A DNA stretch of 64,000 bases from the NCBI RefSeq assembly GCF_947489755.1, contig NZ_CANLFB010000019.1:37247-101246 (forward strand), in the 5' to 3' direction. The DNA is from an uncultured Psychromonas sp. GTDB taxonomy: Bacteria > Pseudomonadota > Gammaproteobacteria > Enterobacterales > Psychromonadaceae. The notes beneath the pieces were generated by a model. The model was not told the origin of the DNA. It was given only the letters and a program-made list of their open reading frames with translations, and ran no database searches. Positions 40,917 through 51,227 of the stretch are shown here, one piece after another. Each line of letters starts with the position of its first letter. Position 1 is the stretch's first letter. The translations under genes and the position numbers were made by a program.

Positions 40917-42290
40917 TTAGGCTTCTTTTGCATTCTCTTGATCTATTTTGCGTTGTTTATGGATTTTATTCTCGCCAAACATCGCTAAGATAAGAAACAG
41001 TATAGATAAAACACATGAAAGAATAATGACAAGGAAGCCACCATCCCATCCAAAGTGGTCAACAGTGTAACCTAATAAGGCATTGGCTGCGACGGCACCA
41101 CCAAGGTACCCGAATAGACCCGTTAATCCCGCTGCAGTACCCGCTGCTTTTTTAGGTGCAAGCTCAAGTGCGTATAAACCGATTAACATTACAGGGCCAT
41201 AAATTAAGAAGCCAATAGAGATTAGAGCCAGCATATCAACAGTAGGGTTACCCGCTGGATTGAACCAGTAAACAAGTACTGCAATCGTCACTAATACCAT
41301 AAATAAGATACCGGCAGGTGCTCTACGTCCTTTGAATAACTTATCTGAGATTAAACCACATAATAATGTGCCTGGAATACCTGCCCATTCATATAGGAAG
41401 TATGCCCATGACGATTTATCAACAGAGAATTCTTTCACTTCACTTAAGTAAACAGGTGCCCAATCCAATACACCGTAACGGATTAAGTAAACAAACGCGT
41501 TTGCAATGGCAATAAACCATAGTAATTTGTTGTTAAAGACATACTTAAAGAAAATTTCTTTTGCAGACATTTCTTTTTCAAAAGATTCATCATAATTATC
41601 AGGATAATCATCTTTATATTCTTCAATCGCAGGTAGACCACAAGATTGCGGTGTATCTTTCATTGTTAAGAATGTAAAAGCAGCAACTAATAATGCAAAG
41701 AAAGCAGGCACATAGAATGCAGCACGCCAGTCATCGTTAAATGCCCACAAACCTAATAGGAATAATGGACCGATTAAACCGCCACCAACGTTATGCGCGA
41801 CATTCCAAATAGAAACGATTCCGCCACGTTCTTTATGTGACCACCAATGTACCATCGTACGTCCACAGGCAGGCCATCCCATTCCTTGAAACCAACCGTT
41901 AAGGAATAAAAGAATAAACATGGCAGTAATGCTACCGGTTGCCCATGGCATAAAACCAAAACACAACATCACTAATGCTGACATCACCAAACCTGTCACC
42001 ATAAAGTAACGTGGATTAGAGCGGTCAGATATATTACCCATAATAAACTTAGATAAACCATAAGCGATAGAAACAGAAGCTAATACAACTCCCAGATCAC
42101 CACGGCTATAACCGTATTCTTCAATTAAGAAAGGCATTGCTAAACTAAAGTTTTTACGTACTAAATAATAACCAGCGTAGCCGATAAAAATACTTAAAAA
42201 TAATTGCCAGCGAAGACGTTTATAAAGAGGATCAATTTGATTTTCAGGCAGACGGTCAATATGCGCCACAGGCCTAAATAAATTTAACAT
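40917..42290 (-). CDS. glpT: glycerol-3-phosphate/phosphate antiporter
   Basis: Major facilitator superfamily exchanger importing glycerol-3-phosphate against phosphate, 457 aa, 12 helices. It is very close to E. coli GlpT by eye ([57 protein letters not shown]). The conserved arginines of the binding site lie in YYLVRKNF and LIRYGVLDW. The longest frame starts at 42431, but ATG 42290 matches the known start and has GGA upstream. Confidence 0.97.
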   Translation of the reverse strand: MLNLFRPVAHIDRLPENQIDPLYKRLRWQLFLSIFIGYAGYYLVRKNFSLAMPFLIEEYGYSRGDLGVVLASVSIAYGLSKFIMGNISDRSNPRYFMVTGLVMSALVMLCFGFMPWATGSITAMFILLFLNGWFQGMGWPACGRTMVHWWSHKERGGIVSIWNVAHNVGGGLIGPLFLLGLWAFNDDWRAAFYVPAFFALLVAAFTFLTMKDTPQSCGLPAIEEYKDDYPDNYDESFEKEMSAKEIFFKYVFNNKLLWFIAIANAFVYLIRYGVLDWAPVYLSEVKEFSVDKSSWAYFLYEWAGIPGTLLCGLISDKLFKGRRAPAGILFMVLVTIAVLVYWFNPAGNPTVDMLALISIGFLIYGPVMLIGLYALELAPKKAAGTAAGLTGLFGYLGGAVAANALLGYTVDHFGWDGGFLVIILSCVLSILFLILAMFGENKIHKQRKIDQENAKEA

Positions 42291-42934
42291 AGGTGATTCC
42301 TTGGGATAAATGTTGCTTGTATTAAAATAATTTTTCAATTTCCCCATGATATTAATAACTTTAATCTCATGGCTATTTTTACAGGCGCGATTATCACGCG
42401 AACGAACAAAAAATAATGATAAACAGATCACATTCGAGCACTAAATGATTTAAATCAATAAAAATATTTAACATTATGATAAACAAACCAACTTAATTTG
42501 TTCAACAATCAAACATATTAAACAAAACCAAACAAAAAAGTTCGATAAGAAACAAAAAGGAAAATTATATTTAAGCGAGCCGCAAGGAAGAGGTGCTTAA
42601 AATTCGTTCAAGATTAAATACAATAGATCAAATGATGCGTTGATAAAAAGGGGTCTTAGCCACTGGATATTTATTGGGAATTGAGCATTAATGATGAAGG
42701 TTGATGATTAGTCATTCATCAAAAATTTGAAGTAAGCATAAGAAAAGGCATTAGCGTTATTAGTTATATATGAATGACATTACGGCTACCCTAGACTTCA
42801 TTGTTATTAAGCTTAAAGTGACAAAGAAATATAGGGTAATTACTATTATTTATAAGATCTATATTGAGCAATAGTCATTTTATTTTAGCGCGATTGCTTC
42901 ATTAAAATCACGTCGATAATGCAACGTTGGCAAG
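42291..42934. promoter_or_regulatory. glpT upstream region with GlpR- and FNR-like sites
   Basis: AGTTCGATAAGAAACA (42539-42554) resembles the GlpR operator core GTTCGATAWCGAACA. ATGAT-TTAA-ATCAA (42445-42458) fits the FNR box TTGAT-N4-ATCAA with one change. Both could control glpT; in E. coli related genes respond to GlpR, CRP and FNR. From about 42600 to 42934 I see only AT-rich sequence, no gene. Confidence 0.4.
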
Positions 42935-45304
42935 TCACTTTGGAGGCCCTGTTGGCGCTTCGTCGGCAGTAAGGTAACCATCACCATTTTTATCGAGTGA
43001 TTTAAAACGCTTCACCCTTCCTTTGAACTCTTCAACTGACACTTTATTATCAAGGTCTTTATCAAACCTCTCAATGAATTTCATATTACGGCGGTTTACA
43101 TTATTGTTAGGTTTATCATTATTTATTGAATGGTCCTTTATCGCTGCGTTCTTAGCTGAATTGCTACCAGCAGAAGCGTTACTCTTAGAATAACGATGAA
43201 CTGTTTTTTTAGGTACTTGGACAGAAGTATCAACAACACCTCCCCTTACGCTACGTACATAATTATTCACTCGAATCATATCGCCTTGCGGCCCTCTAGA
43301 CATTGCTTCACCCGTTTTAGGATCACTTCTCTGAGCACCTGCACCATGAACATCCATGATATTGCCTCGCATTTTTCCTAACGATTTTCCAAAAGCAATA
43401 TAAACTGCATTTTTCTCAGGAACCGGTCCATCAAGGTGAGTCGTTGAACTCCAATAATAAGGGTAATCTTTTTCTCCGGCTTCATTCTTAATAGTAGATG
43501 TTTTAAATACTGGATCGATAGCAGCAGAGTTAGAGGTTGCAGGTGAACGACTATAATCAACAATGCTCTGCAACTCTTTGGCATTAGGTAACCGCCAATC
43601 GTCATATCCACCTAATGTTAGGTTATTAGAATAAGTTAAAGCATCTTGCCAATTCATGCCCTTATCGCTATCTACTGTTTGCCACATTAATCCCGTTGCT
43701 GTGTCTGTAATGGTGCCATCATTGTTATTAACAAAGTGGTTTTTACCATAACCTTGATTACCTCTCACAAACCTAAAGTACATTTTATTAGGCTCTTTAG
43801 TACGAGGATCAAACTTCGGATAGCCTTTAATACGACCATCAACAAAGTTAACACCAAACACTGTTTTATCATCTTTCATTGTTGTTGATACATATTCAGT
43901 GCTACTCCACACTTGAGCATCAATTTCTCGCTCCCCTTGGTTTACATCGCCTAATGGTTGTTGAAAGTAATCAGTATCAATAAACGGTGTAATAGCTGAC
44001 TGACCTTTAACTGAACCTGTAAATTGAATTAAAGAATAAAGCTCTTTAATATTAGCGATCCTCCAATCGTTATACCCACCAAAATTGAAAGACTTAACCG
44101 CTTCTAATGCCTCCTGATAAGATAGTTTTTTAGTGAGTCCTTGTTGCCACATTAATTGCGTGACATTATCTGTAATCGTGCCGTTATTATTGTTCGTGTA
44201 AGAAGGACTATTAATGATAAAACTTGCATCTTGCCCAAAGAAACTATCTATTTTATTAGGATCTTGAATCACACTATCATTGCTATAATATGGAGTCTGA
44301 CCTGTATCAACCACCTGATACATATAAGTTTCTTTATTGTTAGCTGATGGAACAATGCTACTTTTAGTTGCACTATTTTGGTTATTAATGATCATCAAGT
44401 CTTCACCGAAAATGACATGACCAGAGTAATTTTTTCGAATGACTTTCAAGCTCGCTTCTTCATTTACATTGCCAGTATTAAAATGGGTATAAACGAGATT
44501 TTTTACATTTGCTTTTTTAGCCATTTTACTTGAATCAGCTAAGTCTAAATGTGCACGTTGACGTGTGTTTTTGCCTTTTTTACTGTGATTATTGCCTTGT
44601 CTTTGTTTGGCATTGTTTTGTTTACCATTGCGATTTTGGATCACCATGCCACCAGAATCGATTATCATAAAATCAGCATTTTTAGCTAACGTTGGTAATT
44701 TATCTGAATAGGTAAGGTCACCTGTAATGACAATAGACTGCCCTTTGTAATCAAAACGATAAGCAATAGTATGAATAGTATGTGGCACCTCTACTGTGCT
44801 CACTTTGATATCACCGACTTTAAATGATTCTCCGCCTTGTATATCTTTGACATCGAATGCTTTTTTACGATCAGCAAGTGTGCGTTGCGTTTTACCTAAT
44901 CGATATTCAATGTCTTCTTGGTAAAGTTCTACATTTGTTTCAGTCAATTTAATCGTATTAGGTGGGCCAACAATAGTGAAGTTATTACGCCCCATTAAAG
45001 CGTTAATTAAAATAGGAACAAATTCTTCATTGTGATCAAGGTGATGATGCGTAAAAAAGAGACTTGATAGATCATGAATTTTAATCCCTAAACGATGCAA
45101 GTTAGCTTGAGTACCATTCCCCATATCAACAAGAATCTTAGTTTCTCCTGCGCTAACTAATACACTCGCACTTGCCCTATTTTCATTATATTGAGGTGAG
45201 CCCGACCCAATAATAGTCGCTGTCAGTAAATCTTCAGCATTAACGGTGTTGACTAGCATAGTGTTCAGTATAAAAAGCCCCACTATCACTTTAATTTTTC
45301 TCAT
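42935..45304 (-). CDS. secreted metallo-beta-lactamase fold protein with two DUF1566 domains and EF-hands
   Basis: A 789-residue exported protein. Signal peptide residues 1 to about 23 (...NTVNAED). A metallo-beta-lactamase domain (about 25-310) has the full metal motif THHHLDHNEE, VPHTIH, ITGDLTYSD and YTHFN, resembling arylsulfatase/RNase Z-type hydrolases, with a basic Asn/Gln/Lys-rich insert (residues about 225-250). Two DUF1566 (Lcl-type) repeats follow, each NNGTITD...LMWQ...GGYNDWRIANIKEL-like. The C-terminus has two EF-hands (DKDLDNKVSVEE and DKNGDGYLTADE). I start at ATG 45304, where GAGG is 5 bases upstream; ATG 45307 is alternative. Substrate unknown; probably calcium-binding and acting outside the cytoplasm. 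Confidence 0.82.
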   Translation of the reverse strand: MRKIKVIVGLFILNTMLVNTVNAEDLLTATIIGSGSPQYNENRASASVLVSAGETKILVDMGNGTQANLHRLGIKIHDLSSLFFTHHHLDHNEEFVPILINALMGRNNFTIVGPPNTIKLTETNVELYQEDIEYRLGKTQRTLADRKKAFDVKDIQGGESFKVGDIKVSTVEVPHTIHTIAYRFDYKGQSIVITGDLTYSDKLPTLAKNADFMIIDSGGMVIQNRNGKQNNAKQRQGNNHSKKGKNTRQRAHLDLADSSKMAKKANVKNLVYTHFNTGNVNEEASLKVIRKNYSGHVIFGEDLMIINNQNSATKSSIVPSANNKETYMYQVVDTGQTPYYSNDSVIQDPNKIDSFFGQDASFIINSPSYTNNNNGTITDNVTQLMWQQGLTKKLSYQEALEAVKSFNFGGYNDWRIANIKELYSLIQFTGSVKGQSAITPFIDTDYFQQPLGDVNQGEREIDAQVWSSTEYVSTTMKDDKTVFGVNFVDGRIKGYPKFDPRTKEPNKMYFRFVRGNQGYGKNHFVNNNDGTITDTATGLMWQTVDSDKGMNWQDALTYSNNLTLGGYDDWRLPNAKELQSIVDYSRSPATSNSAAIDPVFKTSTIKNEAGEKDYPYYWSSTTHLDGPVPEKNAVYIAFGKSLGKMRGNIMDVHGAGAQRSDPKTGEAMSRGPQGDMIRVNNYVRSVRGGVVDTSVQVPKKTVHRYSKSNASAGSNSAKNAAIKDHSINNDKPNNNVNRRNMKFIERFDKDLDNKVSVEEFKGRVKRFKSLDKNGDGYLTADEAPTGPPK

Positions 45305-45736
45305 CATCGCCTCAATTTTATTAAACGTATTTGTATACATTCTATTTTCAGTTAAAAAGACTATAAAACTAAAATGAGCAAGAATTATGGAGAAAAGAAG
45401 AAAACTTTCTTCATGATATGTTTCAAGATCTCTATTTGAGCACATATATTAAAAACTCTATTTCTTTGTTCATTTTGAATAAAATATAATCAAAAAACAA
45501 AGTAATATGGTTATATTTTATCTTTTTAGATTTAATAATAGTTACGACTAAAACTATTATTAAATAGATTAATCGACTAAACAGCACGCCATAAAACCAC
45601 TGTAAGGCCCCTCCACAAGCGGATTCAATCAACAAACCAATCAAAATGTAATCAGTTAGTTAACGTAATGAATAAACTTATAACATCAACACTCTTTAAA
45701 TTAACACTTGATAGTTAGTGCACTAATCATTAGGAT
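45305..45736. other. gap between the DUF1566 protein and betI, no gene called
   Basis: AT-rich. A 70-codon minus-strand ORF (45432-45644) lacks a recognisable domain and a ribosome site and is not called. The region ends in the BetI-type palindrome listed separately. Confidence 0.5.
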
Positions 45737-45766
45737 CGTTATTAATTGAACGTTCAATTAATAACG
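45737..45766. promoter_or_regulatory. BetI-type operator, 30-bp perfect palindrome
   Basis: Two perfectly complementary 15-base arms meet at the centre: CGTTATTAATTGAAC and GTTCAATTAATAACG. The core TTGAACGTTCAA matches the BetI/TetR-type betaine operators. It lies 35 bases before betI, where binding would block the promoter of betIBA. Confidence 0.8.
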
Positions 45767-45801
45767 TTTTATGAAGAATAAAAATAATAAGGAAGTTATT
45801 T

Positions 45802-46410
45802 ATGGCGAGGCCAGCGGTCAAAGAAGTTAGACAACAACAACTGATCGATGCGACATTAATGTCAGTAGAACGCCATGGTTTACAACACACCACTATCAAC
45901 ACAATCAGTGCAATGGCAGGTATGTCATCTGGCATCATTAGCCATTATTTTGGTGGTAAACAAGGTTTAATCGAAGCCGCCCTTAAGTATCTTCTCGACC
46001 AATTAAAACAAGCATTATTGAGCAGAATTTCAGATAAAAATCTGTCCCCAATAGATCGGTTATCAATGATTGTTGAAGCAAACTTCACTGAGTTACAACG
46101 ATCTAGTGCTGCGACTAAAACATGGTTAAGCTTTTGGTCTCAAGCAATGCATGAACCAGGTCTAGCAAGACTACAAAATATCAATAGTAAGCGTTTATAT
46201 AGCAATCTTCTTTTTTGCTTTAAACAGCTATTATCTAATACAGCTGCGACTAATGCAGCCAAACAAACAGCCGCTGTGATTGACGGTTTCTGGCTACGAA
46301 GCGCCTTAAGTGCAACGCCAGAAGAAGAATTCAAACAAGCTCAAATATTATCTAAAGCCTTTATTAATACTGTTATTACACAGTATGGAGAAAATCAATG
46401 TCATCATTAA
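45802..46410 (+). CDS. betI: choline-responsive TetR family repressor
   Basis: Represses the choline-to-betaine operon; choline relieves it. 202 aa. The N-terminal HTH ([28 protein letters not shown]) is nearly that of E. coli BetI, and the [18 protein letters not shown] stretch belongs to its ligand domain. A GGAAG ribosome site precedes the ATG. The 3' end overlaps betB by 13 bases. Confidence 0.95.
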   Translation: MARPAVKEVRQQQLIDATLMSVERHGLQHTTINTISAMAGMSSGIISHYFGGKQGLIEAALKYLLDQLKQALLSRISDKNLSPIDRLSMIVEANFTELQRSSAATKTWLSFWSQAMHEPGLARLQNINSKRLYSNLLFCFKQLLSNTAATNAAKQTAAVIDGFWLRSALSATPEEEFKQAQILSKAFINTVITQYGENQCHH

Positions 46411-47864
46411 TCGTTTATCAAAATTATGTCCATGGTCAATATATTGCTAATGGCACTGGCGAAACATTTGAAGTCATTAACCCAGCAACGGGACAAGTTA
46501 GTTACTTAGTAGAAACAGCCACTGAAGCAGTTCAACAAGCAGCTATTGCGAGTTCAAAAGCAGGATTTGCAACGTGGTCAAAAATGACTGCGATCGAACG
46601 TAGCCGCATCTTACTTAAAGCCGTTGCGTTATTGCGTGAACATAATGACGAGCTTGCTGCAGGTGAAGTTTTAGACACAGGTAAGCCATTACAAGAAGCA
46701 ATTGAAGTCGATATCGTTACAGGTGCAGACTCAATTGAATTTTTTGCAGGGTTAGCGCCAAGTATTGAAGGTAATCAACAAACTATTGGTGATGACTTTT
46801 ACTACACACGCCGTGAACCATTAGGTATTTGTGCGGGTATTGGTGCTTGGAACTATCCATTACAGATTGCTTGTTGGAAAGCCGCACCCGCTTTAGCTTG
46901 CGGTAACGTAATGATTTTTAAACCTTCAGAAGAAACACCTCGCGGTGCAATGCGTTTAGCAGAAATTTTCACTGAAGCCGGTATCCCAGATGGTGTATTC
47001 AATGTGGTTCAAGGTGATGGACGTGTTGGTGCATGGCTAACTGGTAATGAAGATATTGCCAAAGTCTCTTTCACTGGTGAAGTGGGTACAGGTAAAAAAG
47101 TAATGGCGGCAGCTGCCAGCTCATTAAAAGAAGTCACCATGGAATTAGGCGGTAAATCACCATTAATTATTTTTGATGATGCCGATGTTGAAAATGCTGT
47201 TTCTGCAGCGATGTTAGCTAACTTCTACACTCAAGGTGAAGTTTGCACTAACGGTACGCGTGTTTTTGTTCAAAAAGAACTCTACCCTCAATTCATTAAA
47301 CGTTTAGTTGAACGCACAGAGCAAAACATTATCTGTGGCGATCCAATGAATCCAGAGACAAACTTTGGTGCATTAATTTCAAAAGACCACCAGCAAAAAG
47401 TGTTGGAGTACATTGAAATCGGTAAAAAAGAAGGTGCAACGTTATTAACAGGTGGTAAAGCATTACAACCTGAAAGCGCACCAAACGGCTTCTTTGTAGC
47501 TCCTACCATTTTCACTGATTGCACAGATGAAATGACACTCACTAAAGAAGAAATCTTCGGTCCTGTTATGTCTGTACTGACTTTTACCGACGAAGAAGAA
47601 GTTGTTAAGCGTGCAAATGATACACGCCTAGGTTTAGCAGCAGCAGTATTTACACAAGACATCACGCGCGCACACCGTGTAATACACCAAATTCAAGCAG
47701 GTATTTGTTGGATCAATGCTTATGGTGCATCACCAGCTGAAATGCCTGTAGGCGGCTACAAAATGTCAGGTATTGGCCGTGAAAATGGTAGCGAAACATT
47801 AAAAGCTTATACCCAAATTAAAGCGGTATATGTTGGTATGCAAAATCTTGAAAGCCCATTTTAA
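46398..47864 (+). CDS. betB: betaine aldehyde dehydrogenase
   Basis: NAD-dependent oxidation of betaine aldehyde to glycine betaine, the osmoprotectant, 488 aa. It has [33 protein letters not shown], the general-base [11 protein letters not shown] and the catalytic Cys in [12 protein letters not shown]. The start lies inside betI (13-base overlap), so it is coupled. Only three bases separate its stop codon from the first betA ATG. Confidence 0.97.
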   Translation: MSSLIVYQNYVHGQYIANGTGETFEVINPATGQVSYLVETATEAVQQAAIASSKAGFATWSKMTAIERSRILLKAVALLREHNDELAAGEVLDTGKPLQEAIEVDIVTGADSIEFFAGLAPSIEGNQQTIGDDFYYTRREPLGICAGIGAWNYPLQIACWKAAPALACGNVMIFKPSEETPRGAMRLAEIFTEAGIPDGVFNVVQGDGRVGAWLTGNEDIAKVSFTGEVGTGKKVMAAAASSLKEVTMELGGKSPLIIFDDADVENAVSAAMLANFYTQGEVCTNGTRVFVQKELYPQFIKRLVERTEQNIICGDPMNPETNFGALISKDHQQKVLEYIEIGKKEGATLLTGGKALQPESAPNGFFVAPTIFTDCTDEMTLTKEEIFGPVMSVLTFTDEEEVVKRANDTRLGLAAAVFTQDITRAHRVIHQIQAGICWINAYGASPAEMPVGGYKMSGIGRENGSETLKAYTQIKAVYVGMQNLESPF

Positions 47865-47872
47865 GGATGACT

Positions 47873-49558
47873 ATGACTACAACAAACTATGATTATATTA
47901 TTGTGGGTGCAGGTAGTGCAGGTTGTGTACTTGCAAACCGTTTATCAGAAAATCCAAACAATAAAGTTCTACTACTAGAAACGGGTGGCAGTGATAAGAG
48001 CATTTTTATTCAAATGCCAACGGCCCTCTCAATTCCAATGAATACCAAAAAGTATGCATGGCAGTTTGAAACGGAAGCAGAACCGTTTTTGAATAATCGT
48101 CGTATGCATTGCCCTCGCGGTAAAGTACTGGGCGGTTCTTCATCAATCAACGGGATGGTCTATGTACGTGGCCATGCTCGTGATTTTGACGAATGGCAAC
48201 ATGCTGGCGCTGAAAACTGGGATTATGCACATTGCTTACCTTATTTTAAGAAAGCAGAGACTTGGTCATTTGGCGGTAATGATTACCGCGGTGACTCAGG
48301 TCCACTTGCCACCAACAATGGCAACAACATGAAAAATCCACTATACCAAGCATTTGTTGATGCCGGTGTAGACGCAGGTTATTTAGCCACTGCTGATTAT
48401 AATGCGGAGCAACAAGAGGGTTTTGGCCCAATGCACATGACGGTTAAAAATGGCGTGCGCTGGTCTACGGCTAATGCTTATTTAAGACCTGCGATGAAAC
48501 GCAGTAACTTAACCGTTGTGACACATGCTCTAGTACACAAAGTATTGCTTGAAGGTAAAAAAGCAGTCGGTGTTCGCTATGAAGTAAAAGGTCAATTAAC
48601 TGATCAGCTTTGTAGTAAAGAAGTCCTACTGAGTGCTGGATCTATCGGGTCACCTCATATCCTTCAGTTATCAGGTATTGGTAAAGCAGAAACATTAAAA
48701 GAAGCGGGTATTGAACAACACCATGAATTACCTGGTGTAGGTGAAAATTTACAAGACCACCTTGAATTTTACTTTCAGTTTAAATGTTTAAAACCAATTT
48801 CATTAAACGGAAAAATTGATCCGCTAAATAAACTATTAATCGGTATGCGTTGGATCTTAAATAAATCAGGTCTAGGTGCAACTAATCACTTTGAATCATG
48901 TGGATTCATCCGCTCAAAAGCGAGCTTAGAGTGGCCAGATCTTCAGTATCATTTCTTACCTGCAGCAATGCGTTATGACGGTAAAGAAGCGTTTGCTGGG
49001 CATGGTTTCCAAGTACATATTGGTCACAACAAGCCGAAAAGTCGCGGCTCTGTGAAAGTCGTATCAAGTGATGTAAATGTTGCTCCACAAATTCAATTTA
49101 ATTACTTAGCACATCAAGATGATATTGAAGGCTTTAGAGCTTGTGTTCGTTTAACACGTGAGATTATTAATCAACCGGGTTTAGATGAATATCGTGGTGA
49201 AGAAATCCAACCTGGATTGGCAATACAAACAAACGAAGAAATTGATGAGTTTGTCAGAAGCTCTGTTGAAAGTGCTTACCACCCTTCTTGTTCATGCAAA
49301 ATGGGTGAAGATGAGATGGCAGTCGTTAACTCAGAAACGAAGGTGCATGGCATCGACGGACTTCGTGTAGTTGATTCCTCTATTTTCCCAACTATTCCTA
49401 ACGGTAACCTTAACTCGCCAACGATCATGGTCGCAGAGCGTGCCGCAGATATTATCTTAGGCAACAAAATGCTAGCACCAAGCACTGCTAAAGTAACAGT
49501 GGCGGAAGATTGGCAGCAAAAGCAACGATTAACAGAGCCAAAACGAAAAACGAGTTAA
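47873..49558 (+). CDS. betA: choline dehydrogenase (GMC oxidoreductase)
   Basis: FAD enzyme that oxidises choline to betaine aldehyde (and on to betaine), linked to the respiratory chain, 561 aa. The FAD motif [18 protein letters not shown] opens the protein. GMC signatures follow: [19 protein letters not shown] and [18 protein letters not shown]. The active-site region reads [12 protein letters not shown], close to E. coli HPCGTCKMG. An ATG six bases earlier (47867) directly abuts the AAGG ribosome site, so ATG 47873, six bases after it, is preferred. Confidence 0.95.
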   Translation: MTTTNYDYIIVGAGSAGCVLANRLSENPNNKVLLLETGGSDKSIFIQMPTALSIPMNTKKYAWQFETEAEPFLNNRRMHCPRGKVLGGSSSINGMVYVRGHARDFDEWQHAGAENWDYAHCLPYFKKAETWSFGGNDYRGDSGPLATNNGNNMKNPLYQAFVDAGVDAGYLATADYNAEQQEGFGPMHMTVKNGVRWSTANAYLRPAMKRSNLTVVTHALVHKVLLEGKKAVGVRYEVKGQLTDQLCSKEVLLSAGSIGSPHILQLSGIGKAETLKEAGIEQHHELPGVGENLQDHLEFYFQFKCLKPISLNGKIDPLNKLLIGMRWILNKSGLGATNHFESCGFIRSKASLEWPDLQYHFLPAAMRYDGKEAFAGHGFQVHIGHNKPKSRGSVKVVSSDVNVAPQIQFNYLAHQDDIEGFRACVRLTREIINQPGLDEYRGEEIQPGLAIQTNEEIDEFVRSSVESAYHPSCSCKMGEDEMAVVNSETKVHGIDGLRVVDSSIFPTIPNGNLNSPTIMVAERAADIILGNKMLAPSTAKVTVAEDWQQKQRLTEPKRKTS

Positions 49559-49806
49559 TCGAAAATGAGTTTCACTTTTAGTGATTCGTTGATTGCAAGA
49601 TCAATGAATGACTAAAATGAGGTGTAAGGTCAACCTATGCAAGTATTGCAAATGGCCTATCAAACTGCGTTATTTTTCAGGGTTTAACTATCGTCATCTA
49701 ACTATGTCATTTATTGGCATTATCACTACGATACTTAAGGTTTGAGGGCAAGATTGTCTTAAAAATAATGGCGTAGCGTTTTAAAACATAAAACAAGGAA
49801 TTATCT

Positions 49807-49842
49807 ATGTTTATCAACACTATCCACTGGGAGGCCAAATAA
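49807..49842 (+). CDS. 11-codon mini-ORF upstream of the BCCT gene
   Basis: Encodes MFINTIHWEAK. It has its own AAGGA ribosome site 8 bases before ATG 49807, and its TAA overlaps the transporter's ATG by one base (TAATG). The transporter's own GGGAGG lies within the mini-ORF. It may serve translational coupling or attenuation. Not a known leader peptide to me. Confidence 0.5.
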   Translation: MFINTIHWEAK

Positions 49843-51059
49843 TGACTCTTTGGCTCTCGATCGGCATCTTATTCGTTTTTGCTGCCATCGCATTTATCTT
49901 ATTCCGTTGGGGTAATATGCAATGTATTGGTGTAACACCAGTACGTAAATTTACCTTTATCGCGATTCTATTTACATCTGGTTTAGATGTAGGTTTAATC
50001 ATGTTCCCATTGACTGAATTTGCAGGTTATGCCGATTTAGCCACTAGCCCTGAATATGGTTTTACTAATCCCCTCTCTATAGAGTTTGGATTTTGGGCAT
50101 TTTTAATTTGGGCTTTCTACTTTGTTACTTGTTTCTATTTTTGTGTCATTGAACCAAGAGTTAAGTTTTTTGAAGTGCCACTGATCAAGTTTATCAACAA
50201 TGTCGTTATTATAGGTACGTGTGCCTTTACGGCCTATTTGTTACTCACCAACTTACCTTGGTATTTACCAGGCCTAGGTGACGGCGAGAGCATTGTTGGC
50301 AGTTTCTACTTAATCGTATTCTTAGCGATCGCAGCGGCTGTATATTCAAGTACAAGCATTCGTTACGTACGTATTTTAAGTTTAGGTAGTAGCTGGTTAT
50401 TTTTCGCATTGATCATCATTATGTGGTCTGGCGCTTTCTTATCTGATAATTCAAGTGTTGGTGAGTTCTTTACTACCTTTGGTTTAATCGGCGATTACTT
50501 TGCTAATATTAATCACTTTGTATTACCGTTGAATGATTACCATGAATTTTACCTTTACTGGTGGTTTGCTTGGAGCATCATGATTGGTCAATTTACCTCT
50601 CGTTTTGTTAGTGGCATGAAAACGTATCAAGTATTAGGTGCAATGATGATATTCCCATCTATCCCAATTGCAATTTGGTTTACTGTGCTTTATTACTACA
50701 GCGTCAATGCTATCTCTACGGCAGGATTTTATAACTTAGCGATGGTTATTGTGGGCATTACCTTTGTAATCAACTCACTAGATTCGCTGGTTCGTTTATA
50801 TACTGATAACTTAAACTTAACAGTAAAACGTTTTGGTAAAATACCTTACATCATTGGTAACATTGTTTTATTGAGTGGTTTAACATTATTGTTCAAACTA
50901 AACTTTTTACAAATCCAATGGGTTGGTGCGTTAGCAATCGGTTTAATCTTAGGATGCTTTGGTTATATGCTATTAGCTCACTACCGTAAAGTAGCCGATA
51001 TTGAACGTTCTCCAAAAGAGAATAAAATCGACTTTACTAAAATTGAATTGATGGATTAA
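49842..51059 (+). CDS. short BCCT-like choline/betaine transporter
   Basis: Divergent member of the betaine/choline/carnitine transporter family. The family signature is clear at residues 238-263: WWFAWSIMIGQFTSRFVSG follows the FYLY before it, with the tryptophans that line the substrate site (W240, W241, W244). About 10 hydrophobic segments are visible over 405 aa. Ordinary members have over 500 aa and 12 helices, so one or more terminal segments appear missing or shortened. Placed behind betIBA, it most likely imports choline. Starts at ATG 49842, GGGAGG 7-8 bases upstream. Confidence 0.78.
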   Translation: MTLWLSIGILFVFAAIAFILFRWGNMQCIGVTPVRKFTFIAILFTSGLDVGLIMFPLTEFAGYADLATSPEYGFTNPLSIEFGFWAFLIWAFYFVTCFYFCVIEPRVKFFEVPLIKFINNVVIIGTCAFTAYLLLTNLPWYLPGLGDGESIVGSFYLIVFLAIAAAVYSSTSIRYVRILSLGSSWLFFALIIIMWSGAFLSDNSSVGEFFTTFGLIGDYFANINHFVLPLNDYHEFYLYWWFAWSIMIGQFTSRFVSGMKTYQVLGAMMIFPSIPIAIWFTVLYYYSVNAISTAGFYNLAMVIVGITFVINSLDSLVRLYTDNLNLTVKRFGKIPYIIGNIVLLSGLTLLFKLNFLQIQWVGALAIGLILGCFGYMLLAHYRKVADIERSPKENKIDFTKIELMD

Positions 51060-51125
51060 CCAACGATTACAACCTGATATTAAGTGTGTTTACTACTTAA
51101 TATCAAAGGCAGTAATACACTAATA

Positions 51126-51163
51126 AAAAGCAGAATAGCGAGTTTCGTTATTCTGCTTTTTTT
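51126..51163 (+). terminator. terminator of the bet operon
   Basis: A long stem AAAAGCAGAATA / TATTCTGCTTTT, extended by a GCG / CGT-type pair region, with a small loop and trailing Ts (51126-51163). Confidence 0.85.
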
Positions 51164-51227
51164 ATGATTTTACACATGAGTCTTATGAATATTTTTGTTA
51201 TGCTACACAAAAAATAGAGTGAGCATT

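Noticed and set aside
42291..42431. 47-residue N-terminal extension of glpT
   Set aside because: E. coli GlpT begins at the MLNLF-type methionine, which has a ribosome site here.
45432..45644. 70-codon ORF on the minus strand upstream of betI
   Set aside because: No recognisable domain, poor start context; likely chance in AT-rich DNA.
49820..50002. minus-strand 60-codon ORF across the BCCT start
   Set aside because: Antisense to a coupled start region and without domain; shadow frame.
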